Shown: positions 8,437 to 18,290, counted from the first letter of the stretch. The stretch: 64,000 bases of DNA from Cellulomonas fimi (GCF_028583725.1 NZ_CP110680.1:2294001-2358000); one strand, 5' to 3'. A program made the numbers and translations. Notes: generated by a model from the letters alone, not told the origin.

Positions 8437-9161
8437 GCCCGGGTCGCGGCCGCCACGACCGCCAGCACCGCCTCGACCGTCTGCTCGAAGTCCAGGTGCG
8501 ACGAGTCGACCGTCACGACGCCGTCCGCCGCGGTGTGGAACTGCACGACCGTCGAGTCGTCCGCGTCGCGGCGCAGCACCTGGTCGCGCGTCGCCTCGAC
8601 CGCCTGCGCGTCGGCGGACCCGTGCACGTCGAGCGCGCGGCGCGCGAGCCGCGCCTCCTCGCTCGCGGTCAGCAGCACCCGGACGTCGGCGTCGGGCGCG
8701 ATGACCGTCGTGATGTCACGCCCCTCCGCGACCACCCCGCGCCCGCCCGAGAACGACCCCGGCTCGCGCTCGGCGTCGATCAGGGTGCGCTGGAGGCGGC
8801 CCAGCGCCGCGCGCGCCTCGAGGTTCGTCGCGACCGCGCTCACCGCCGCCGAGATGGACGTCTCCCGGATGTCGGCCGACACGTCGGTGCCGTCGACGAC
8901 GACCGTCGGCGCGTCCGGGTCGACGCCGAGGTCGAGCGGCAGGGTCCGCACGGCAGCGGCGACCGCGTCGGTGTCGTGCAGCGGGATCGCCTGCTGCAGG
9001 CACCACCACGTCGCGGCCCGGTACGTGGCGCCCGTGTCGACGTACGCGAGCCCGAGCGCGCGCGCGACGGCACGAGACACGCTGGACTTCCCCGACCCGG
9101 ACGGGCCGTCGATCGCGACCACGAATGGCGCCGGGATCGTGCTCAACTCACCAGTCTCCAT
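8433..9161 (-). CDS. cmk: Cytidylate kinase
   Basis: A 242-residue CMP/dCMP kinase that makes CDP for nucleic acid and phospholipid precursor pools. The P-loop GPSGSGKSS is at residues 19-27, followed by the CMP-binding signature YVDTGATYRA; GRDITTVIAPDAD is also typical. The start chosen is the ATG at 9161, which overlaps the end of tyrA by 19 bases; a few residues before the beta strand AIDGP are normal for the family. The downstream stop overlaps plsC. Confidence 0.94.
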   Translation of the reverse strand: METGELSTIPAPFVVAIDGPSGSGKSSVSRAVARALGLAYVDTGATYRAATWWCLQQAIPLHDTDAVAAAVRTLPLDLGVDPDAPTVVVDGTDVSADIRETSISAAVSAVATNLEARAALGRLQRTLIDAEREPGSFSGGRGVVAEGRDITTVIAPDADVRVLLTASEEARLARRALDVHGSADAQAVEATRDQVLRRDADDSTVVQFHTAADGVVTVDSSHLDFEQTVEAVLAVVAAATRA

Positions 9162-10252
9162 CCGCGGAGCGTCAGCTCCGCCTCGAGGTGCGGCACGGCG
9201 CTGGGCAGCACCGAGATCGCCGCCATGCCGACGGGACGGCCCGCCGCGTGCTCCAGGTGCAGGTCCTCCAGGTTGACGCCGGCCTCGCCGACGTCGGTCA
9301 GCAGCCGCGCGAGCTCGCCGGGGGCGTCCGGCACGAGCACCGTCACGACGCTGTAGTCGCGACGCACGCCGCCGTGCTTGCCGGGGACGCGCGCGACGCC
9401 CGCGTTGCCGTCGGAGATCGCCTGCGCGATCGTCGACAGCGCGCCCCGCGCGACGTCCTCCGGTCCCGTCGCGGCCGCGGCGCCGCCGAGCGCGTGGATG
9501 ACGCCGTCGAGGTCCGCGCGCAGGTCCACGAGCACGTCGCGGACCGCCGCCGCGTTCGCCGCGAGGATGGACGTCCAGAGCGCCGGGTCCGACCCCGCGA
9601 TCCGCGTGACGTCCCGCAGGCCCTGGCCCGCGAGACCGAGCGCCGCCTCGTCGACGTCCCGCAGCCGCGACGCGACGAGGCTCGCCACGACCTGCGGCAC
9701 GTGCGACACCGCCGCGACCGCCGCGTCGTGCGCGTCGGCGTCCATGGTCACCGGCACCGCGCCCAGGTCCACCGCGAGCGACCGCACCGCGAGCAGCGCG
9801 TCCGGTCGCGACGAGCCCGAGTCCGCGATGACCCACGGGCGACCGAGGAACAGGTCGGGCACGGCGGCGACCGGCCCGGACCGCTCGCGGCCGGCCATCG
9901 GGTGCGACCCGACGTAGCGCGACAGGTCGGCGCCCGACGCGCGCAGCTCGGCCAGCACGTACCCCTTGACGCTCGCGACGTCCGTCACGACCGCGCCGGG
10001 GTGCGCCTCGAGCTCGGCGAGCACCACGTCGGACGTCACGTCGGGTGGTGCGGCCACCACGACGAGTGCCGGCTCGGGGTCGTCGGCCGACGCGGGCCGG
10101 CCGGCACCGACGTCGCGGGCGAGGGCGACGGCGGTGCGCGACGGGTCGTGCAGGAGCACCTCGACGCCGCGCGTCGCGAGCCCGAGCCCGACCGACGTCC
10201 CGAGCAGACCCGTGCCGACGACCCGGACCGGTCCCGCCGTGGCGACGTTCAC
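9143..10252 (-). CDS. tyrA: Prephenate dehydrogenase with C-terminal ACT domain
   Basis: A 369-residue enzyme that oxidises and decarboxylates prephenate to 4-hydroxyphenylpyruvate, the first tyrosine-specific step. An NAD-binding glycine motif, VVGTGLLGTSVG, is at about residues 11-22, and SHPMAGRERSG near residue 140 is the prephenate-binding signature. The last 75 residues (TVLVPDAPGELARLLTDVGEAG) look like an ACT domain for feedback by tyrosine. The GTG start overlaps the rluB-like stop by 4 bases. Confidence 0.93.
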   Translation of the reverse strand: MNVATAGPVRVVGTGLLGTSVGLGLATRGVEVLLHDPSRTAVALARDVGAGRPASADDPEPALVVVAAPPDVTSDVVLAELEAHPGAVVTDVASVKGYVLAELRASGADLSRYVGSHPMAGRERSGPVAAVPDLFLGRPWVIADSGSSRPDALLAVRSLAVDLGAVPVTMDADAHDAAVAAVSHVPQVVASLVASRLRDVDEAALGLAGQGLRDVTRIAGSDPALWTSILAANAAAVRDVLVDLRADLDGVIHALGGAAAATGPEDVARGALSTIAQAISDGNAGVARVPGKHGGVRRDYSVVTVLVPDAPGELARLLTDVGEAGVNLEDLHLEHAAGRPVGMAAISVLPSAVPHLEAELTLRGWRLVS

Positions 10253-11199
10253 AGACCGACCTGGGTCATGAGCGAGCCGACCTCCGTCTTCGACAGCACG
10301 CGCGTCCGCCCCGGCTTGAGGTCCCCGAGCCGGATCGGCCCGACCTGCGTGCGGACCAGTCGCGTGACCGGGTGACCCACCTCCTCGAGCAGGCGGCGCA
10401 CGACGCGGTTGCGGCCCTCGTGCAGGACGATCTCGACGAGGCTCGCCTGCGGCGTCGTCTGGACCACCTGGAACCTGTCGACCTTCACCAGGCCGTCCTC
10501 GAGCTCGATCCCCCGCGTGAGCCGCCCGCCGAGCGAGCCGGCGACGCGCCCTTCGACGTGCGCGAGGTAGGTCTTGGCGACTCCGTGCGACGGGTGCGAC
10601 AGCCGGTTCGCGAGCTCGCCGTCGTTCGTCAGCAGCAGCAGACCCTCGGTCTCCGCGTCGAGCCGCCCGACGTGGAACAGCCGCTCCGTGCGGTCGGCGA
10701 CGAACTGCGCGATCGACGGGCGCCCCTCCGGGTCGTGCATCGTCGACACGACACCCTTCGGCTTGTTGAGCGCGAGCGTCACCATCGACGAGTCGAGCTG
10801 CACCCGGAGCCCGTCGACGTGGATCACCGCGCGCAGCGGGTCCACCCGCACCCCGAGCTCACGCACGGTCGCGCCGTCGACCGTGACCCGGCCCGTCGCG
10901 ATGAGCTCCTCGCACGCCCGGCGCGACCCGAGCCCCGCCGACGCGAGCACCTTCTGCAGGCGCACGCCGTCGGGGTCGTGCACGTCGATCGTCACCTCGG
11001 GCTCGCGTGCCGGGCGCGCACGGGACGGCCGGGACGGGCGCTGCGTCGGCCGTCCGCCGGCCCCGCCGCGTCCTGTGCCGCCCGTCCGGGACGGCTTCCC
11101 GGCACCTCCGGCGCGCGACGGCCGGCCGCCACCTGCTCCGCCGCCACGCCCTCCGGACGCCTTGCCGGGCTTGTCGCCGCGCCGATCCTGCGGGCTCAT
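10249..11199 (-). CDS. 23S rRNA pseudouridine synthase, RluB/RsuA family
   Basis: A 316-residue protein. Residues 1-70 are a low-complexity Gly/Arg/Lys/Ser-rich extension. An S4 RNA-binding domain follows (VRLQKVLASAGLGSRRACEELI), then the pseudouridine synthase core with the catalytic motif GRLDAETEGLLLLTND, in which the Asp is the nucleophile. It modifies uridines in ribosomal RNA, most likely the RluB site of 23S rRNA. The ATG overlaps the scpB stop (ATGA). This gene follows scpAB in most Gram-positive genomes. The basic tail-like N-terminus may help bind RNA. Confidence 0.92.
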   Translation of the reverse strand: MSPQDRRGDKPGKASGGRGGGAGGGRPSRAGGAGKPSRTGGTGRGGAGGRPTQRPSRPSRARPAREPEVTIDVHDPDGVRLQKVLASAGLGSRRACEELIATGRVTVDGATVRELGVRVDPLRAVIHVDGLRVQLDSSMVTLALNKPKGVVSTMHDPEGRPSIAQFVADRTERLFHVGRLDAETEGLLLLTNDGELANRLSHPSHGVAKTYLAHVEGRVAGSLGGRLTRGIELEDGLVKVDRFQVVQTTPQASLVEIVLHEGRNRVVRRLLEEVGHPVTRLVRTQVGPIRLGDLKPGRTRVLSKTEVGSLMTQVGL

Positions 11200-11861
11200 C
11201 TGGTCTCTCCGATCGCCTGGTCGACACCTTCGAGCGCGTCGAGGTCCGGCAGGTAGGGGGCGAGCGGGGGCAGCTCGTCCAGGCTGGACACCCCCATGCG
11301 CTCCAAGAAGTATCCCGTGGTCCCGTACAGCACCGCGCCGGTCGTCGGCTCGGTGCCGACCTCGGCGACCAGCCCGCGCGCCGTGAGGGTGCGCACGACG
11401 CCGTCGACGTTCACCCCGCGCACCGCCGACACCTGCCCGCGCGTCACCGGCTGCCGGTACGCGACGACCGCGAGCGTCTCCAGCGCGGCCTGCGTGAGCC
11501 GCGCGGTCTGGCCGTCGAGCACGAACCGCCCGACGACGTCGGCGTACGCCGGCGCGGAGTAGATCCGCCAGCCGTCCGCGACCGCACGCAGGTCGAAGCC
11601 GCGCGGCCGCCCGCCACGCTCCCCGCGGTAGTCCGCCGCGAGCTCGACGAGCAGCGCCTCGACCTCCGCGACCGGCAGGGCCAGCACCGACGCGAGCCGG
11701 ACCGCGGGGATCGGCTCGTCCGCGACCATGAGGACCGCCTCCAGCGTCGCGAGCGCACCGCCCGGGAGGTCCCCGACGTCGAACGCGAGCTCGTCGGCGG
11801 CAGCGGCGTCGTCGGTCGCGTCCGCCTCCTGCGGCTCGTCGTCGATCCGGTCGTCGCTCAT
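11196..11861 (-). CDS. scpB: Condensin complex subunit ScpB
   Basis: A 221-residue winged-helix kite protein that with ScpA and SMC forms the bacterial condensin for chromosome segregation. Conserved segments include ALEAVLMVADEPI, QAALETLAVVAYRQPVTRG and VRTLTARGLVAEVG. The first 35 residues are acidic and unconserved. The ATG overlaps the scpA stop (ATGA), so stoichiometry with ScpA is set by coupling. No smc gene is in the window. Confidence 0.95.
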   Translation of the reverse strand: MSDDRIDDEPQEADATDDAAAADELAFDVGDLPGGALATLEAVLMVADEPIPAVRLASVLALPVAEVEALLVELAADYRGERGGRPRGFDLRAVADGWRIYSAPAYADVVGRFVLDGQTARLTQAALETLAVVAYRQPVTRGQVSAVRGVNVDGVVRTLTARGLVAEVGTEPTTGAVLYGTTGYFLERMGVSSLDELPPLAPYLPDLDALEGVDQAIGETR

Positions 11862-12829
11862 GCGGAGCTCCCCTCGTCCGTCGGGCTGTCCGCCCCCGTC
11901 ACCACGTCGTCCCGTGCCGCGTCCGCGCCCGGCGCGCCGTGCGTCACCGCACCGTCCGGCCCGCCGGTGCCCGCGGTCGTGTCGAGCTGGTCGAAGTCGT
12001 CGGACACCTGCACGTCGCCCTCGGCGGCGCCGGTCCACCGCACCGTCAGCTCACCCAGCGCCTCGACCTGGTCGAACGCGACCGCGCCCTCCCGGAAGAG
12101 CTCCAGCAGCGCGAGGAACCGCGCGACGACGACCACCGTCGCGTCCGCGTCCGCCGTGAGCGCGCGGAACGACGCCGCGCCCGCGTGCCGCAACCGGTCG
12201 ACGAGCACGGCGGCCTGCTCCCGCACGCTCACCGCGGGCGCGTGCAGGTGGCTGATGTCGACCGCCGGCGGACCGGGCCGGGGTGCGAGCGCCCGCGCCG
12301 CGAGCCGCGCGAGCTCCTCCGGGCCGACCTGCCACACGAGCTCCGGCAGCAGCGCGGCGAGGTGCGGCTCGAGCGTCACCAGGCGCGGGTGGCGCCGCCC
12401 CTCGGTCGCGAACCGCTCCGCGAGGTAGCCGGCGACCTGCTTGTACGCGCGGTACTGCAGCAGCCGCGCGAACAGCAGGTCGCGCGCCTCCAGCAGCTCG
12501 AGGTCCTCCGCGTCCTCGACCTCGGCGCTCGGCAGCAGCCGCGCGGCCTTGAGGTCGAGCAGCGTCGCGGCGACCACGAGGAACTCGCTCGCCTGGCTCA
12601 GGTCCCAGTCGCGCTCGCGGGCGCGGATGTACGCGACGAACTCGTCGGTCACGCGCCCGAGCGCGACCTCGGTGATGTCGAGCTTGTGCTTGGCGATGAG
12701 GCCCAGCAGGACGTCGAACGGCCCGCTGAAGTTGTCGAGGTGCACCTCGAAGCCGTGCGTCCCCGCCGGCGCCGGGCCGGCGGACGTCTGCTCGGGCGGG
12801 ACCGCGCGCTCGTCAGGCGGCGTCGCCAC
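11858..12829 (-). CDS. scpA: Condensin complex kleisin subunit ScpA
   Basis: A 323-residue kleisin that bridges the SMC heads and binds ScpB. The family's conserved start, FEVHLDNFSGPFDVLLGLIAK, is within the first 55 residues, and the C-terminal winged helix ends near residue 270 before an acidic tail. The GTG start at 12829 overlaps the end of parA; a GTG at 12844 is an alternative, and neither has a good ribosome binding site, so translation probably depends on coupling to parA. Confidence 0.92.
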   Translation of the reverse strand: MATPPDERAVPPEQTSAGPAPAGTHGFEVHLDNFSGPFDVLLGLIAKHKLDITEVALGRVTDEFVAYIRARERDWDLSQASEFLVVAATLLDLKAARLLPSAEVEDAEDLELLEARDLLFARLLQYRAYKQVAGYLAERFATEGRRHPRLVTLEPHLAALLPELVWQVGPEELARLAARALAPRPGPPAVDISHLHAPAVSVREQAAVLVDRLRHAGAASFRALTADADATVVVVARFLALLELFREGAVAFDQVEALGELTVRWTGAAEGDVQVSDDFDQLDTTAGTGGPDGAVTHGAPGADAARDDVVTGADSPTDEGSSA

Positions 12830-13679
12830 GGGCGACGAGCTCACGTGCGAGCTGCCGGTAGGCCGCCGCACCGGCGTGCGTCGGGGCGTAGGTGGTGATC
12901 GGCTCGGCGGCGACGGTCGCGTCCGGGAACTTGACGGTGCGGCCGATGACCGTGTGCAGCAGCGTGTCGCCGAACGCCTCGTGCACGCGGGCCACGACCT
13001 CACGCGCGTGGAGCGTGCGGGCGTCGTACATCGTCGCGAGGATGCCGTCGACCTCGAGGCGCGGGTTGAGGCGGTCCCGCACCTTCTCGATCGTCTCGAT
13101 GAGCAGGGCGACACCGCGCAGCGCGAAGAACTCGCACTCGAGCGGGATGATCACGCCGTGCGACGCGGTCAGCGCGTTCACGGTGAGCAGGCCGAGGGAC
13201 GGCTGGCAGTCCACGAGCACGACGTCGTAGTCGTCGAGGACGGGCCGCAGCACGCGTGCCAGGACGGACTCGCGGGCGACCTCGCCGACGAGCTGGACCT
13301 CGGCCGCCGACAGGTCGATGTTCGCGGGCAGCAGGTCAAGCCCGGGGGTCGCGGTCGTGCGCAGGACGTCGTGGACGTGCGCGTCACGCTCCATCAGCAG
13401 GTTGTAGACCGTGCGGTCGAGCTCGTGCGGGTTGACGCCGAGGCCCACCGAGGCGGCACCCTGCGGGTCGAAGTCGACGACCAGGACCCGGCGTCCGTAC
13501 TCGGCGAGCGCGGCCGCGAGGTTGATCGTCGTGGTCGTCTTGCCGACGCCGCCCTTCTGGTTGCACATCGCGATGACGCGGGCGGGGCCGTGCGCCGCGA
13601 GCAGTGCGGGGTCGGGGAAGACGGGCAGCGGTCGTCCGACTGCGTCGAGCTGCGGTTCGGTCGTCTCCTGGCTCACCAC
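12813..13679 (-). CDS. ParA/Soj-family ATPase, without a parB neighbour
   Basis: A 288-residue ParA-type ATPase with the deviant Walker A KGGVGKTT (about residues 42-49), VDFDPQG and the DCQPSLGLLT Walker B region. It precedes scpA, an arrangement typical of actinobacteria, where this second ParA is thought to act with condensin or cell poles rather than with ParB. No parB or parS was seen. The GTG at 13679 is preferred over the TTG at 13688 because GGTAGG lies nine bases before it. A proline-containing leader precedes the ATPase core. Confidence 0.9.
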   Translation of the reverse strand: MVSQETTEPQLDAVGRPLPVFPDPALLAAHGPARVIAMCNQKGGVGKTTTTINLAAALAEYGRRVLVVDFDPQGAASVGLGVNPHELDRTVYNLLMERDAHVHDVLRTTATPGLDLLPANIDLSAAEVQLVGEVARESVLARVLRPVLDDYDVVLVDCQPSLGLLTVNALTASHGVIIPLECEFFALRGVALLIETIEKVRDRLNPRLEVDGILATMYDARTLHAREVVARVHEAFGDTLLHTVIGRTVKFPDATVAAEPITTYAPTHAGAAAYRQLARELVARGDAA

Positions 13680-13752
13680 GCGGGACAACCTACCCGAGCG
13701 GGGCGTGCGTTCACCGGAGGACAGACCGTGCCGACACGATTCGGACGGCCCG

Positions 13753-14715
13753 TCACCGGGCGTGCGGGTGCGCGGCGGCGTACGCCTCGCGGAGCGCGTC
13801 GTCCTGCGGGGTCGCGTACAGCTGTGTCGTGGTGACCGAGGCGTGGCCGAGGAGCTCCTGCACGACGCGCACGTCAGCCCCTCGGGCGAGCATGTGCGTG
13901 GCGAACGAGTGACGCAGCGTGTGCGGGGAGATGCCGTCGGCGCCGATCAGACCGGCCCGGTGGGCCGCGCTGCGCAGGACCGCCCATGCGCTCTGGCGGC
14001 TGAGTCGCGCGCCACGCGTGTTGAGGAAGAGCGCCAGCCGGTCGGTGCCCGGTCCCCCGACGCTCAGCAGAGGCCGGGAGTCCGTCAGGTACTCGTCGAG
14101 CGCGCGGACCGCCCGGCGTCCCAGCGGTGCCACGCGCTGCTTCGCGCTGCCCGTCGCGAGCCGCACGGCAGCGCGCCGATCGGCACGGTCGAGGTCACGC
14201 AGGTCCAGCCCGACGACCTCGGAGATCCGCGCGCCCGTCGAGTAGAGCAGCTCGAGCAGCGCCCGGTCGCGAGCCGGGAGCGGCCCGCCGCCCTGTCCGG
14301 CCGCGTCGAGCAGGCGGTCGACCTCCTCGATCGAGATGGCCTTGGGGAGCCTCCGCGGCTGGGCGGGCGCCCGGACCGACCACGTCGCGTCGTCGACCGC
14401 GACGCCGTGCCGCGCGAGGAACCGGTGCCAGCCACGGACCGCGGCCACGAGGCGGGCGGCCGACGACTCGGACAGCGGCCGCCGCCCGTCGGCCCCGCTG
14501 CGCGCCGCGTCGACGAACGCCTCGACGTCGTTGCCCGCGATCTCGCCCGGCGCCGTCCGGCTGATCGACGCGAGGAAGCTCACGTACCGCTCCAGGTCGC
14601 GGCGGTACGCCTCGAGCGTGTTGTCGGACAGCCCGCGCTCGGCCAGGTGGTCCAGGTAGCGCTCGAGGGAGGCGTCGAGCTCGGTCGCCGGGGCGGGCTG
14701 CGCGTCGTCCGTCAC
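13753..14715 (-). CDS. xerD: Tyrosine recombinase XerD
   Basis: A 320-residue site-specific recombinase that resolves chromosome dimers at dif. The N-terminal SAM-like core-binding domain starts at LERYLDHLAERGLSDNT. The catalytic domain has Arg in STGARISEV, then HTLRHSFATH, LGHASVTTTQLY with His and the nucleophile Tyr. All expected catalytic positions are present, so it should be active. It starts with GTG, 6 bases after the ctaB stop, so it may be expressed from the ctaB promoter. Confidence 0.92.
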   Translation of the reverse strand: MTDDAQPAPATELDASLERYLDHLAERGLSDNTLEAYRRDLERYVSFLASISRTAPGEIAGNDVEAFVDAARSGADGRRPLSESSAARLVAAVRGWHRFLARHGVAVDDATWSVRAPAQPRRLPKAISIEEVDRLLDAAGQGGGPLPARDRALLELLYSTGARISEVVGLDLRDLDRADRRAAVRLATGSAKQRVAPLGRRAVRALDEYLTDSRPLLSVGGPGTDRLALFLNTRGARLSRQSAWAVLRSAAHRAGLIGADGISPHTLRHSFATHMLARGADVRVVQELLGHASVTTTQLYATPQDDALREAYAAAHPHAR

Positions 14716-14721
14716 CGGAGG

Positions 14722-15729
14722 TCAGAACGGCAGGAAGACGTCCACCGCGATCGCGACGGACAGCAGCGTCAGGTAGGTGATGGAGCCGTGGAACACGGTC
14801 ATCGCGCGCAGCTTGCCGCGGGCCGGGTCGTTCGCGCGGCGCAGGAGCGTGACGCAGGACCAGAGGAACCAGGCACCCAGCCCCGCGGCGACGACGGCGT
14901 ACACCCACGTCATGCCGGCGACCGGCACGAGGACCAGCGTGCACGCGATCATCGCGATCGTGTACGCGATCATCTCGCGCGCGACCTTCGCGTCCTTCGC
15001 GACCACCGGGAGCATGGGCACGCCGGCCGCGGCGTAGTCGTTGCGGAACTTCATCGACAGCGGCCAGTAGTGCGGCGGCGTCCAGAAGAAGATGACGCCG
15101 AACAGCACGAGGGGCGTCCACGAGACGCCGCCGGTGACGGCGGACCAGCCGATGAGCACGGGCATGCAGCCCGCGGCGCCGCCCCACACGATGTTCTGCG
15201 GGGTGCGGCGCTTGAGGATCATCGTGTAGCCGACGACGTAGATGAGGATCGCCGCGGCCGTGAGCCACGCGGACGCCGGGTTCACGACGAACCAGAGCCA
15301 CGTGAGCGACCCGACCCCGAGCGCGAGCCCGAAGATCAGCGCCGCGCGCGGGCTGATCTCCCCCGTCGCCGTCGGGCGGCGCTTCGTGCGGTTCATCACC
15401 TGGTCGATGTCACGGTCCAGGTAGCAGTTGAGGACGTTGGCCGAGCCGGCCGCCGCGGCACCGCCGACGAGCGTCGCGAGCACGAGCCCGAGGCTCGGGA
15501 AGCCGCCCTGCGCCAGGATCATCGTCGGCAGCGTGGTGACGAGCAGGAGCTCGATCACGCGCGGCTTGGTGAGCGCGAGGTACGCGGCGAGCACGCGGCG
15601 GACGCGAGCGGTGCGGGTCGTGGGCGTCGTCGACGCGGTGGCCGTGGGCGCCGCCGTCAGGTGCGCACGCGGGGTCGGCGAGGCCGACGCTCCGGCGTCG
15701 TCGACTGACAGTGGGCTGCTGAGGCGCAC
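14722..15729 (-). CDS. ctaB: Protoheme IX farnesyltransferase (heme O synthase)
   Basis: A 335-residue integral membrane prenyltransferase that attaches a farnesyl group to protoheme to make heme O for terminal oxidases. The first Asp-rich motif is [19 protein letters not shown], and nine hydrophobic segments follow. A threonine-rich leader of about 45 residues precedes [10 protein letters not shown], where the family fold begins. It has a GTG start. It is divergent from tkt, as in many actinobacteria, which suggests shared control of respiration and the pentose phosphate operon. Confidence 0.95.
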   Translation of the reverse strand: MRLSSPLSVDDAGASASPTPRAHLTAAPTATASTTPTTRTARVRRVLAAYLALTKPRVIELLLVTTLPTMILAQGGFPSLGLVLATLVGGAAAAGSANVLNCYLDRDIDQVMNRTKRRPTATGEISPRAALIFGLALGVGSLTWLWFVVNPASAWLTAAAILIYVVGYTMILKRRTPQNIVWGGAAGCMPVLIGWSAVTGGVSWTPLVLFGVIFFWTPPHYWPLSMKFRNDYAAAGVPMLPVVAKDAKVAREMIAYTIAMIACTLVLVPVAGMTWVYAVVAAGLGAWFLWSCVTLLRRANDPARGKLRAMTVFHGSITYLTLLSVAIAVDVFLPF

Positions 15730-16052
15730 GCGCTGCGGTTCCGTTCCTGGTCCAGCTGGGGTTGTCGCGCTGCCATGCTACGGCCTGGACCAAGGTCCCG
15801 GGTGGCGGCAGCGCCCGGGACGGGGGTGCGCGTGGTGTGAGATCGGTCGCTGCGGCAACCGGCGGATTGCGCTTTCCCGTGCCGTGGGCACCGTGACGTC
15901 CGAGGGCCGCGTGAGATATAGGCTCGACGCGCAGGGACCGACGACCGTCTCCCCCGGGACGGGTCGTGGTCCGGCGGCACCCCGGCAGAGGGTGCGCAAC
16001 CAGTACGTCGGAGACGACACCCGGCCGCCGGTGCGGGTGGGAATGAGGTGCG
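15730..16052. promoter_or_regulatory. Divergent ctaB/tkt promoter region
   Basis: This gene-free stretch of 323 bases holds a promoter for each side. For tkt, GTGACG (15893-15898) and TATAGG (15917-15922) are 18 bases apart, giving a leader of about 125 bases. For ctaB, a minus-strand -10 TAGCAT lies at 15780-15775 with no clear -35; instead the dyad TGGACC-AA-GGTCCC-like sequence (15786-15799) sits just upstream. Its GGACC/GGTCC arms match the operator before the DUF4914 gene. Nothing coding was recognised. Confidence 0.55.
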
Positions 16053-18221
16053 GTGAACGCGAAGGCCCCCCTGGCGGAGACTGTCGGCTGGACCGACCTG
16101 GACCTGCGAGCCGTCGACACGGTCCGCGTCCTGGCCGCGGACGCCGTCGAGAAGGTCGGCAACGGCCACCCCGGCACCGCGATCAGCCTCGCGCCCGCGG
16201 CCTACCTGCTGTACCAGAACGTGCTCCGGCACGACCCGACCGACCCGCACTGGCTCGGCCGCGACCGCTTCGTCCTGTCGGCCGGCCACTCGGCGCTCAC
16301 GCAGTACATCCAGCTCTACCTCGGCGGGTTCGGTCTCGAGATCGAGGACCTCCAGGCGCTGCGCACCTGGGGCTCCAAGACGCCCGGCCACCCCGAGTAC
16401 CGGCACACCGCCGGCGTCGAGATCACGACCGGGCCGCTCGGCCAGGGCCTCGCGTCCGCCGTCGGCTTCGCGATGGCGCAGCGGCGCGAGCGCAACCTGC
16501 TCGACCCCGACGCCGCGCCCGGGACCAGCCCGTTCGACCACTACACGTACGTCATCGCGTCCGACGGCGACCTGCAGGAGGGCGTGACGAGCGAGGCGTC
16601 GTCGATCGCCGGCACGCAGGAGCTCGGCAACCTCGTCGTGCTGTGGGACGACAACCACATCTCGATCGAGGGCGACACCGAGATCGCGTTCACCGAGGAC
16701 GTGCTCAAGCGCTACGAGGCGTACGGCTGGCACGTCCAGTTCGTCGACTGGACCGCGGGCGGCGAGTACCGCGAGGACGTCGACGCGCTGCACGCCGCGA
16801 TCGAGGCGGCGAAGGCCGTCACCGACAAGCCGTCGTTCATCGGCATCCGCACGCTCATCGCGTGGCCCACGCCGAACAAGACGAACGACCACTCGTCGCA
16901 CGGCTCGAAGCTCGGCACCGACTCGGTGCGAGGACTCAAGGAGCTCCTGGACTTCGACCCGGACGTGAGCTTCCCGGTCGAGCCCGAGGTGATCGCCCAC
17001 ACCCGCTCGCTCGCGGACCGTGCCGCAGCCGACCGCGCCGTCTGGCAGAAGTCGTTCGACGCGTGGCGCGAGGCGAACCCCGAGAACGCCGCGCTGCTCG
17101 ACCGGCTCGTCGAGCGTCGCCTTCCCGAGGGCTGGGAGTCGGCGCTGCCGACGTTCCCCGCGGGCAAGGCCGTCGCGACGCGTGCCGCGTCCGGCGAGGT
17201 GCTCTCCGCGATCGGCCCGGAGCTCCCGGAGCTGTGGGGCGGCTCGGCCGACCTCGCGGGCTCGAACAACACCACGATGAAGGGCGCGTCGTCGTTCATC
17301 CCCGCCAAGCGCTCGACGCACGAGTTCGCGGGCGACGAGTTCGGCCGCACGCTGCACTTCGGCATCCGTGAGCACGGCATGGGCGCGATCCTGTCCGGCA
17401 TCACGCTGCACGGCCTCACGCGTCCCTACGGCGGCACGTTCCTGCAGTTCGCCGACTACATGCGCGGGTCGGTCCGCCTCGCCTCGCTCATGGGCGTGCC
17501 GTCGATCTACGTGTGGACGCACGACTCGATCGGCCTCGGCGAGGACGGCCCCACGCACCAGCCGGTCGAGCACCTCACCGCGCTGCGCGCGATCCCGGGC
17601 CTGTCCGTGGTCCGCCCGGCCGACGCCAACGAGACGGCGCAGGCGTGGAAGGCGATCCTGGAGCGCACCGAGGGGCCCGTCGGCCTCATCCTCACGCGCC
17701 AGAACGTCCCGACGTTCCCGCGCGGCGAGGACGGCTTCGCCGGTGCCGAGGGCGTCGCGCGCGGCGCCTACGTGCTCGTCGACGCGAGCAACGGCTCCCC
17801 CGAGGTCATCCTCATCGGCACGGGCTCCGAGGTGCAGCTCGCCGTCGCGGCGCGCGAGACCCTCGAGGCCGCGGGCGTCCCGACGCGCGTCGTCTCGGCG
17901 CCGTCGCTCGAGTGGTTCGCCGAGCAGGACGAGACCTACCGCGAGTCGGTGCTGCCGTCCTCGGTGCGGGCCCGCGTCTCGGTCGAGGCCGGCATCGCGC
18001 TGTCGTGGCACAAGATCGTCGGCGACGCCGGCCGCTCCGTGTCGCTCGAGCACTACGGCGCCTCGGCGGCCTTCGAGAAGCTCTACGAGGAGTTCGGGAT
18101 CACCGCGGACGCGGTCGTCGCGGCCGCCCACGAGTCGCTCGCCGCGGCCCGTGGCGACGCGGCACCGTCCGCCGCCTCGGCGGCGCCGACGCAGAGCGGG
18201 ACGGGCGACCTCCCGGCCTGA
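16053..18221 (+). CDS. tkt: Transketolase
   Basis: A 722-residue thiamine diphosphate enzyme of the non-oxidative pentose phosphate pathway, moving two-carbon units between ketose and aldose phosphates. GNGHPG (His39) is the substrate-binding motif, SDGDLQEG is the cofactor-binding motif near residue 172, and the transketolase-2 pyrimidine domain is seen around FGIREHGMGAI. The GTG at 16053 follows GAGGTG. It is the first gene of tkt-tal-zwf-opcA-pgl. An Ala/Ser-rich tail ends the protein. Confidence 0.97.
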   Translation: MNAKAPLAETVGWTDLDLRAVDTVRVLAADAVEKVGNGHPGTAISLAPAAYLLYQNVLRHDPTDPHWLGRDRFVLSAGHSALTQYIQLYLGGFGLEIEDLQALRTWGSKTPGHPEYRHTAGVEITTGPLGQGLASAVGFAMAQRRERNLLDPDAAPGTSPFDHYTYVIASDGDLQEGVTSEASSIAGTQELGNLVVLWDDNHISIEGDTEIAFTEDVLKRYEAYGWHVQFVDWTAGGEYREDVDALHAAIEAAKAVTDKPSFIGIRTLIAWPTPNKTNDHSSHGSKLGTDSVRGLKELLDFDPDVSFPVEPEVIAHTRSLADRAAADRAVWQKSFDAWREANPENAALLDRLVERRLPEGWESALPTFPAGKAVATRAASGEVLSAIGPELPELWGGSADLAGSNNTTMKGASSFIPAKRSTHEFAGDEFGRTLHFGIREHGMGAILSGITLHGLTRPYGGTFLQFADYMRGSVRLASLMGVPSIYVWTHDSIGLGEDGPTHQPVEHLTALRAIPGLSVVRPADANETAQAWKAILERTEGPVGLILTRQNVPTFPRGEDGFAGAEGVARGAYVLVDASNGSPEVILIGTGSEVQLAVAARETLEAAGVPTRVVSAPSLEWFAEQDETYRESVLPSSVRARVSVEAGIALSWHKIVGDAGRSVSLEHYGASAAFEKLYEEFGITADAVVAAAHESLAAARGDAAPSAASAAPTQSGTGDLPA

Positions 18222-18290
18222 GCACGCGGGTCCGATCGGACGACCGGTCCCGCGCACCCGGGGCCGTCAGTGGGAAGAAGGGGAAGCACG

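Noticed and set aside
13411..15708. A 765-codon plus-strand frame
   Set aside because: It is antisense to parA, xerD and ctaB, whose products have clear catalytic motifs.
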